NCBI GenBank assembly: GCA_903905065.1
Contig: CAIVEW010000050.1
Coordinates: 1-64,000 of the forward strand
Direction: 5' to 3'
DNA: 64,000 nucleotides
Source: an uncultured Bacteroidota bacterium
GTDB lineage: Bacteria > Bacteroidota > Bacteroidia > Chitinophagales > Chitinophagaceae
The translations under genes and the position numbers were made by a program. The notes beneath the pieces are model-generated. The model was not told the origin of the DNA. It worked only from the letters and a program-made list of their open reading frames with translations, and did no database searches. Position 1 is the first letter of the stretch, and every line of letters starts with the position of its first letter. Shown one piece after another: positions 57,790-64,000 of the stretch.

Positions 57790-58066
57790 GAATTAACCCC
57801 AAGCCACACATTCATAATTATCTTCATAACCATGAAGCCATTAGATGGAATTGTGTAAATGGTTAACAACAAAAATAGGCCTTTTAGAGCTATTGATCAG
57901 GTGGGAAAAACACCCTTTTTTTGTGTGGTTTTGCCCGAATCGCGCCAGCTTTTTGGACGCAATAAAATCAATAAATTCTATTGGCTCGATTTTAGAGGTG
58001 TATGTTAACTATTACCCAAATAATATTTTATCTTTATTCTGCCTTTTACCACCTAACAAATTTCCC

Positions 58067-61000
58067 ATGAAAATGACACTCAGCCAGAAAATTCTGGCCG
58101 GCTTTCTTATTTGCACCGTTATCCTGGTTGCCACCGCCATATTTGCCATCCGCAACAACGAAAAATACAGCGATACGACACAGTGGGTAAATCATACCTA
58201 TGAGGTATTGCAGGAATTTGACATGGTGCAAGGAGCCGTGCTTGATGCCGAAACGGGTACCAGGGGGTATGTGATCGCAGGCAATGATGTGTTCCTGGAA
58301 CCTTATAATGCGGCTAAGAGCTCCATAAACGAGCATTTAAGCAGGGTCCGGACGCTGACACTGGACAATGCGGCACAGCAACAAAATATCCTTACGCTGC
58401 AAAAACAAATAGAAACTAACGAAAAATACCTGGAGGAACTGATAGGCCTGCGGAGGAAGGATTTTGAAAAAGCACGGGAACTGGTGGCTACGGGAACAGG
58501 GAAACAATTGATGGATGACATCAGGCGGACGATAGCGAGTTGCAAGGATATGGAAAATAAGCTGCTTACGGAGCGAAAGCAGGCTAGTGCCGATGATGCG
58601 CGAAGTTTCAACACCGTCTTTATAGCGCTACTGATCGTTATCGCGGTTGTGCTGATAAGTGTGTTTGTCGTTATTAACACGAATCTTCGCGCGCTAAAGA
58701 AAGCAGAACAGGAAGCGGCAGACCGGAACTGGATACTTACGGGCAATTTTGAGATGAATGAAAAGATAAGGGGAGAAAAAACCGAAGGGGAGATCGCACA
58801 GGCGATCATCAATCAGCTTTGCACTTTTTTGAACGCCCAGATTGGCGCCGTATATCTTTTAGACAACCAGGAGCTGAAATTATCCGGCACTTATGCGTAC
58901 AATTTCCGCAAACAGAATACAAAGGTTATACAAATAGGAGAAGGACTCGTAGGCCAGGCTGCCGCTGAGAAGAAAACAATTGTATTTACCGAAGTACCGG
59001 ACGACTATATAAGAATAAATTCGGGATTAGGGAACGTTGTGCCTAAGAACTTGCTCTTGTTGCCATTGCTGCAAGAGGATTCTCTGAGAGGTGTAGTGGA
59101 AATAGGTTCGGCCAAAGAGTTTTCTGCTTTGCAGATGGAACTCCTGGGGAAGATAGGGGAGAATATAGCCATCGTGATCAGTGCGGCACAATCCCGCACC
59201 AAATTAAAAGAACTACTGGAAGAAACGCAACGGCAGGCTGAGGAATTAGAAACACAGCAAGAGGAGTTGAAGCAGTCGAACGAAGAACTGCAGGAGAAAA
59301 CAGAAATGCTCGAAAAATCAGAATCAGCGTTGAAGACCCAGCAGGAAGAACTGCAGCAGACCAATGAAGAGCTGGAAGAGAAGGCCAATCTGCTGGAAGA
59401 GCAGAAGGAGAAACTGGAAAACGCGAAAATGGATATAGAGACCAAGGCGCGTGAACTGGAAGTAACCAGTAGGTATAAATCTGAATTCCTGGCTAATATG
59501 TCGCACGAACTGCGCACGCCACTTAACAGTGTTCTTATCCTCGCCCAGTTGCTCGCGGAAAATAAGAGTAAATCACTGGCTGAAAAAGAAGTGGAGTTTG
59601 CCAGGAATATATACAATTCCGGTACGGACCTGCTTGACCTGATCAACGAGATACTTGACCTTTCAAAAGTGGAGTCGGGCAAGATGGAGCTGGATATCGC
59701 AAATGTTTCGATGGCGGATATCAAAACAGATATCAGCGCAATGTTCTCGGAAGTCGCGAAAAATAAATCGATCGAGTTTGCATTTCAGCTAAACGAAAAA
59801 GAAGTACCCGGCGATATAGAAACTGACAAGCAACGACTGGAGCAGATACTCAGAAATCTTTTGTCCAATGCCTTCAAGTTTACCGGCAAGGGAGGCAAAG
59901 TGCAACTCGCGATAGATGAGGCTAATAAGAACGATCTCCTTTTTAAAAATCCTAAACTCTATCAATCGCCTGGAATTATTTCGTTTGCTGTTACTGATAC
60001 CGGCATAGGGATACCTAACGATAAACTCAATATTATATTTGAAGCATTCCAGCAGGCAGACGGATCCACAAAACGTAAGTATGGAGGTACGGGACTTGGC
60101 CTCTCTATCAGCCGCGAGCTTGCCAATGCGCTTGGCGGTGAGATACAACTGAAAAGCGAAGAAGGTAAGGGGAGTACATTTACACTCTATTTGCCCGTGA
60201 AGTTCGACGCCTCGATTACTGAACCTACGGCGCGTACTATAGAAGTAAAACAGAACAATGAGGGTGCGCCGCAAAAAAGCCGGAAAATTGAAAAACCTCA
60301 CGTGGTGGAAGGTGAAGTTATTGATGACCGTTACAGTATAGGTGAGAACGATAAGACGGTGCTGATCATGGAAGATGATAAGGAATTTGCGAAGGTGCTG
60401 CTGTCATTTGCACAGGAGCGCCAGTACAAAGGAATTATTGCTTACGAAGGAAATACTGGGCTCAGCTATGCGCGGCACTACAAGCCGGATGCGATAATCC
60501 TGGATATGAAACTGCCGGTAATGGATGGTACGGATGTGCTGAAACTGCTGAAGGCGGATCCTGAGCTGAGGCATATTCCGGTTCAGATCATCTCGGGATA
60601 TGACATGAAAAAGGAGGGACTAGAACTAGGTGCATTTGGTTTTATGCAAAAGCCGATCTCCCAAAACGACTTGCAGTCGGCGTTTACACGGATCGAAGAT
60701 TTTATCAGCAAAAAACTGAAAAAACTATTGATCGTTGAGGATAACAAAGAGCATAATGAAGCTATAAGGGAACTGATAGGTAATGGGGATGTAAAATGTT
60801 TCTCGGCTTATTCCGGGAACGAGGCGTATGAAATAATGTGCAAGGACAGTTTTGATTGTGTGATCGTTGATCTTGGTTTGCCGGATATGACGGGGTTTGC
60901 GCTCATGCAGAAAATAAAAGATAACAATGAGCTTAAAAACACGCCGATCATCGTTTATACGGGCAAAGACCTCTCGAAAGACGAAACCAGCCGCCTGAAC

Positions 61001-61522
61001 AAACTTGCAAATACGGTTGTGCTTAAAACGGTTGACTCAAAAGAGCGGTTGCTGGATGAAACGACGCTATTCCTGCACAGGGTAGAGTCGCGGCTGCCTA
61101 AAGAAAAACAGAACATTATCCGAAAGCTGCACAAAACCGACGAGGTACTAAAGAACAAGACGGCGCTCGTAGTAGATGATGACATCAGGAACATATATTC
61201 GCTTAACAATGCATTGGAGGAAGAGGGACTGAATTGCCTGACCGCAGAAAATGGGAAGGCTGCATTACAAATGCTGGCCGACCACCCCGAAATTGATATT
61301 GTGCTTATGGATATCATGATGCCGGAAATGGATGGTTATGACGCCACGAAGGAAATAAGGCGCATGAGCAAATTTGATAAACTGCCGATCATAGCGCTGA
61401 CAGCCAAAGCGATGAAGGGTGACCGGGAAAAATGCCTTGCTGCCGGTATGTCAGACTATGTTTCAAAGCCGGTAAACATTGAACAACTTTTATCTCTGAT
61501 GCGCGTATGGCTATACCGCTAA
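58067..61522 (+). CDS. CHASE3-GAF hybrid histidine kinase with three receivers
   Basis: 1151 residues from MKMTLSQKILAGFLICTVIL; the 74 extra codons upstream (57845) are not conserved in character and lie in the 277-base leader. Order: TM1, CHASE3 sensor (~35-180, VLDAETGTRGYVIAGND), TM2 (~187-207), GAF (~240-385), Gln/Glu-rich coiled coil (~385-470), HisKA with His480 in LANMSHELRTPLNSV, HATPase_c (NLLSNAFKFTGKGG, DTGIGIPNDKL, GGTGLGLSISREL) and receivers at ~763-880, ~886-1003 and ~1031-1148, each with its Asp (AIILDMKLPVMDG, CVIVDLGLPDMTG, IVLMDIMMPEMDG). It senses a periplasmic or membrane signal and starts a multistep phosphorelay. Confidence 0.93.
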   Translation: MKMTLSQKILAGFLICTVILVATAIFAIRNNEKYSDTTQWVNHTYEVLQEFDMVQGAVLDAETGTRGYVIAGNDVFLEPYNAAKSSINEHLSRVRTLTLDNAAQQQNILTLQKQIETNEKYLEELIGLRRKDFEKARELVATGTGKQLMDDIRRTIASCKDMENKLLTERKQASADDARSFNTVFIALLIVIAVVLISVFVVINTNLRALKKAEQEAADRNWILTGNFEMNEKIRGEKTEGEIAQAIINQLCTFLNAQIGAVYLLDNQELKLSGTYAYNFRKQNTKVIQIGEGLVGQAAAEKKTIVFTEVPDDYIRINSGLGNVVPKNLLLLPLLQEDSLRGVVEIGSAKEFSALQMELLGKIGENIAIVISAAQSRTKLKELLEETQRQAEELETQQEELKQSNEELQEKTEMLEKSESALKTQQEELQQTNEELEEKANLLEEQKEKLENAKMDIETKARELEVTSRYKSEFLANMSHELRTPLNSVLILAQLLAENKSKSLAEKEVEFARNIYNSGTDLLDLINEILDLSKVESGKMELDIANVSMADIKTDISAMFSEVAKNKSIEFAFQLNEKEVPGDIETDKQRLEQILRNLLSNAFKFTGKGGKVQLAIDEANKNDLLFKNPKLYQSPGIISFAVTDTGIGIPNDKLNIIFEAFQQADGSTKRKYGGTGLGLSISRELANALGGEIQLKSEEGKGSTFTLYLPVKFDASITEPTARTIEVKQNNEGAPQKSRKIEKPHVVEGEVIDDRYSIGENDKTVLIMEDDKEFAKVLLSFAQERQYKGIIAYEGNTGLSYARHYKPDAIILDMKLPVMDGTDVLKLLKADPELRHIPVQIISGYDMKKEGLELGAFGFMQKPISQNDLQSAFTRIEDFISKKLKKLLIVEDNKEHNEAIRELIGNGDVKCFSAYSGNEAYEIMCKDSFDCVIVDLGLPDMTGFALMQKIKDNNELKNTPIIVYTGKDLSKDETSRLNKLANTVVLKTVDSKERLLDETTLFLHRVESRLPKEKQNIIRKLHKTDEVLKNKTALVVDDDIRNIYSLNNALEEEGLNCLTAENGKAALQMLADHPEIDIVLMDIMMPEMDGYDATKEIRRMSKFDKLPIIALTAKAMKGDREKCLAAGMSDYVSKPVNIEQLLSLMRVWLYR

Positions 61523-61531
61523 AAAATAATC

Positions 61532-61912
61532 ATGGAAAAATTCAGGAACAAGACTGTATTGATCGTTGACGACGAAAGAAATAATGTATTTGCACTTAGT
61601 AGTTATCTGGATACGTTTGATATGAAGATCGTCACTGCTACGAATGGTGCGGAGGCCATAGCTATGATGGAAAAGACGCCAAAGCCGGACATTGTGCTGA
61701 TGGATATGATGATGCCTGTTATGGATGGTTATGAGGCGCTGGAGATCATGAAGCAGCGTTATGAACTTAAAGATATCCCGGTTATTGCCGTAACAGCGAG
61801 AGCAATGAAGGGCGACCAGGAGAGATGCCTGGCGGCGGGTGCATGGGATTATATTTCCAAACCTGTTGATTTAAAACTGCTTGTGGAAAAAATGAGCTCC
61901 TGGATAGTATAG
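61532..61912 (+). CDS. Single-domain response regulator
   Basis: 126 residues, a receiver only: DDERNNVF acidic pocket, phosphoacceptor Asp in IVLMDMMMPVMDG, Thr in VTARAMKGD and Lys in YISKPVDLKLL. It closely resembles the third receiver of the preceding kinase, suggesting duplication. It lies 9 bases after the kinase stop and 1 base before cheR, so all are in one operon. With no output domain it probably shuttles phosphate or acts through protein contacts. Confidence 0.93.
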   Translation: MEKFRNKTVLIVDDERNNVFALSSYLDTFDMKIVTATNGAEAIAMMEKTPKPDIVLMDMMMPVMDGYEALEIMKQRYELKDIPVIAVTARAMKGDQERCLAAGAWDYISKPVDLKLLVEKMSSWIV

Positions 61913-61913
61913 T

Positions 61914-62729
61914 ATGGAAACAGAAAATATAGCGTTTAAGGAACTACTCGACTCCATACGGCTGGTATATGGCTATGACTTCACGGACTATGCTGAGGCA
62001 TCTGTGAAAAGACGTGTCGTAAACTTTATGGCCAACCATAAGATAGCTGCCATAGACCACCTTGCGAAAATGATCTTAAAGGACGAAAAGTTATTTGAAG
62101 AGTTCGTACAGGAGTTGTCAGTTACCGTAACGGAAATGTTTCGGGATCCACCGTTCTACAAGAGCCTGCGCGAAAACGTGTTGAAGCGCCTTGCAACCTA
62201 TCCTATCATAAAGATATGGGTGGCGGGTTGTGCAACCGGTGAGGAAGTATATTCGATCGCTATTCTGTTTAAGGAGGAAGGGCTGTTGAACCGCACTTTG
62301 ATCTATGCAACGGACATTAATCAGAAGTCGCTGCAAACCGCAAAGGAAGGAATGTACCCGCTGGAGCATATGAAGCAGCATACGGCCAACTACCAGAAGG
62401 CCGGCGGCATCCAGTCGTTTTCAGAATACTATACAGCGAAATACAATACTGTTATGTTTGACAAATCGCTTAAACAAAACATAGTATTTGCCCCGCACAA
62501 CCTCGCTGTTGATAAGTCATTCAATGAATTTCAACTCGTCATCTGCAGGAATGTACTGATCTATTTTAATCAGAAACTCCAGAACCACGTCATCAACCTT
62601 TTTTATGAGAGCTTGTGCCCGTTTGGTTTTTTTGGGATGGGGAATAAAGAGTCGTTGTTGTTCTCGGATAAAAAGCAATTCTTTGAAGATGTGGACAGGA
62701 AACAAAAAATATTTATGAAAACTAAATGA
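61914..62729 (+). CDS. CheR-type protein-glutamate methyltransferase
   Basis: 271 residues. The N-terminal helical domain (FTDYAEASVKRRVVNFM) and SVTVTEMFRDPPFYKSLR are CheR features; WVAGCATGEEVYSIAILFKE is the SAM-binding motif and LVICRNVLIYFNQKLQ the NVLIYF signature. In chemotaxis it methylates receptor glutamates, but no receptor or flagellar gene is here. In Bacteroidota such CheR/CheB pairs sit with hybrid kinases and may modify their coiled coils. It overlaps cheB by 4 bases. Confidence 0.93.
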   Translation: METENIAFKELLDSIRLVYGYDFTDYAEASVKRRVVNFMANHKIAAIDHLAKMILKDEKLFEEFVQELSVTVTEMFRDPPFYKSLRENVLKRLATYPIIKIWVAGCATGEEVYSIAILFKEEGLLNRTLIYATDINQKSLQTAKEGMYPLEHMKQHTANYQKAGGIQSFSEYYTAKYNTVMFDKSLKQNIVFAPHNLAVDKSFNEFQLVICRNVLIYFNQKLQNHVINLFYESLCPFGFFGMGNKESLLFSDKKQFFEDVDRKQKIFMKTK

Positions 62730-63298
62730 TGCCCGCACAGAGAAAATATGAAGCCATAGTAATTGGGTCATCAGCCGGCGGACTGTCTGCGCTCACTGCA
62801 CTGCTTGCAGCGCTCCCAGTAAATTATCCCTTACCGATAATGATCGTTCAGCACAGGTATCGCGACCAGATGAATCTTTTGGAAGAAATACTGCAGAATA
62901 AATGTAAAATTCAAATCAGGCAAGTTGAAGAGAAGGAAAAAATAGAGCCCGGTATCGTTTATATAGCTCCTCCTGATTATCACTTGCTTGTTGAGGGTAA
63001 TCTGACATTCTCATTATCCAGTGACCCGCCGGTGTCGTTTAGCAGGCCTTCTATTGATGTGTTGTTTGAATCTGCAGCAGAGACCTATAAGCGGGCTCTT
63101 ATTGGCATAGTGCTGACCGGCGCAAATAAAGACGGAGCTGCCGGCTTGCTGGCAATAAAGAAAAACGGAGGGTTGACGATTGCCCAATCGCCGGCAGAGG
63201 CGGAATACCCGTATATGCCACAAGCTGCGATAGACAAAGGTGGTGCAGCACAGGTGCTGACGTTAACGGAGATCCACGCACGCATACTTAATATTTAA
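62726..63298 (+). CDS. CheB-type methylesterase domain without receiver
   Basis: 190 residues. The catalytic triad is visible: Ser in VIGSSAGGLSALTALL, His in IMIVQHRYRDQMN and Asp in VLTGANKDGAAGL. The usual N-terminal receiver of CheB is missing, so control must come from elsewhere, perhaps the separate receivers at 61532 and 63317. It would remove methyl esters (or amides) placed by CheR. ATGA overlap with cheR indicates coupled translation. Confidence 0.92.
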   Translation: MMPAQRKYEAIVIGSSAGGLSALTALLAALPVNYPLPIMIVQHRYRDQMNLLEEILQNKCKIQIRQVEEKEKIEPGIVYIAPPDYHLLVEGNLTFSLSSDPPVSFSRPSIDVLFESAAETYKRALIGIVLTGANKDGAAGLLAIKKNGGLTIAQSPAEAEYPYMPQAAIDKGGAAQVLTLTEIHARILNI

Positions 63299-63316
63299 CG
63301 ACTTTTTTCTCCAGCG

Positions 63317-64000
63317 ATGAAGCAAATCAGTAAGGCAGTGATCCTGATCGTTGATGATAAGCCGGCAAACTTGTTTGCGCTGGAGCACCTGCTTGCAGGT
63401 AAAGACAGGGTGATACTACAGGCTGCGGATGGCAAAAGCGCGCTAAAGATAGCACTGACTAAAAATATCAACCTGATCATCCTGGATGTTCAAATGCCTG
63501 ATATGGATGGTTTTGAAGTGGCCCAGATACTACAGTCGAACAACAAAACGAAGGAGATACCGATCATCTTCGCGACTGCGGAGCGCACCGAGCACCAGTT
63601 TATGATGCAGGGTTTCGGCGAAGGTGCCATAGACTATTTGTTTAAGCCGCTGGATCCCGAAGTGGTTAAAGCGAAGGTGAATGTTCATTTAAAAATGCAG
63701 CTCCAGAGAAGGGAGCTTATCGACAAGAATATTTCGCTGCAAAAGAGCGAACTGCTGATCAATAATTCGGCCGATATAATTGGTATCATCGACACTGCAA
63801 CTTTTAAGATAGAAGAGATCAACCTCGCGTTTCATTCCATAGTTGGCTACACACTTGAAGAGACCAGGGGTGTAGCGATCACATTTTTTTTGAGTAATGA
63901 GGACAGAGTATTGTTCAGCGATATGGCCCGGCAAACGAAAGATCGTCTTTCGTTTGATACCAGGATATATTGCAAGAACCGGAGCATTAAGTGGCTGGAA
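63317..64000 (+). CDS. Receiver-PAS protein, probably a histidine kinase, cut by window end
   Basis: 228 residues visible from MKQISKAVILIVDDKPANLF, open at base 64000. The receiver has Asp in LIILDVQMPDMDG, Thr in IFATAERTEHQ and Lys in YLFKPLDPEVV. A short linker (VHLKMQLQRRELIDKN) leads to a PAS domain (LLINNSADIIGIIDTATFKI) that runs off the window. N-terminal receiver plus PAS commonly precedes a kinase core in this phylum. It is 18 bases after cheB and ends the visible part of the operon. Confidence 0.9.
   Translation, partial: MKQISKAVILIVDDKPANLFALEHLLAGKDRVILQAADGKSALKIALTKNINLIILDVQMPDMDGFEVAQILQSNNKTKEIPIIFATAERTEHQFMMQGFGEGAIDYLFKPLDPEVVKAKVNVHLKMQLQRRELIDKNISLQKSELLINNSADIIGIIDTATFKIEEINLAFHSIVGYTLEETRGVAITFFLSNEDRVLFSDMARQTKDRLSFDTRIYCKNRSIKWLE

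Noticed and set aside
57120-57790. Frameshift that would remove an ATPase domain from the receiver-DHp protein
   Set aside because: The minus-strand sequence after the stop (below 57145) is repeat and gap DNA with no HATPase_c motifs in any frame.
57845-58066. 74-codon extension of the hybrid kinase
   Set aside because: The signal/TM1 segment starts at MKMTLSQKILAG (58067); the upstream part would put another hydrophobic, aromatic-rich stretch before it with no family support.
1-64000. CRISPR arrays, rRNA operons, tRNA genes, riboswitches
   Set aside because: No regularly spaced repeats, no rRNA signatures, and no cloverleaf or riboswitch core was found by reading the gaps on both strands; a covariance-model scan would be needed to exclude weak cases.

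Overview
The window is a stretch of chromosome from a member of the Bacteroidota, most likely the Chitinophagia. The support is threefold. Several proteins carry C-terminal type IX secretion (T9SS) sorting domains and there is a PorZ-like T9SS propeller. Promoters read as the Bacteroidota -7 box TAnnTTTG, and at both structural RNA genes (rnpB, ffs) this box lies 5-6 bases before the 5' end predicted from pairing. Family types such as DUF6150, DUF2911, DUF3078, RicT with a Cys-rich N-terminus and CHASE3/GAF multi-receiver kinases also fit. There are no rRNA genes and no recognisable tRNA or CRISPR. The placement below phylum is inference.

Layout. 1-1577: end of an integrated mobile element, with a tyrosine recombinase running off the left edge and short repeats that could be integrase arm sites. 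1672-9954: porZ and recO, a sugar-1-P nucleotidyltransferase, a sulfite-dehydrogenase-like molybdoenzyme flanked by two lipoprotein cytochromes c, a PfkB kinase and a flavin reductase-like protein. 9998-13132: a HigBA toxin-antitoxin pair with a palindromic operator, and a T9SS subtilase coupled to a lipoprotein. 13311-24405: housekeeping genes (mnmA, ispD, a YccA-family gene, ubiE/menG, engB, tsaD, trmN6, a NYN-LOTUS gene, fsa) and the SRP RNA ffs. 24660-37514: a ClC transporter, phosphohexomutase, aldehyde dehydrogenase, a tandem pair of SGNH hydrolases, a secreted NHL propeller, an FKBP isomerase, a GNAT/DUF1810 pair and uvrC. 38020-46353: a TMTC-like TPR membrane protein, a TraB/GumN protein, the RNase P RNA, a small heat shock protein, DUF2911 and a PIG-L deacetylase. 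46464-56695: small lipoproteins, a 35-residue membrane peptide, a PAS sensor without ATPase domain, a Na+/solute symporter, ricT, DUF3078 and scpA. 57145-64000: a signalling locus with a receiver protein divergent from a CHASE3-GAF kinase with three receivers, followed by a lone receiver, CheR, CheB without a receiver, and a receiver-PAS protein cut by the window end.

The most notable points are these. Two proteins, at 47128-48672 and 57145-57789, end in the same histidine-containing DHp-like half-kinase module (QSHxVRxP) with no ATPase domain, which suggests a phosphotransfer or dimerisation module working with the nearby hybrid kinase. A small palindromic repeat that also sits between protein genes forms the tip of helix P12 in the RNase P RNA. 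A terminator-ended transcript of about 60 nucleotides is predicted at 42693-42755. Several dispersed palindromes and phrase-like repeats occupy the intergenic gaps.
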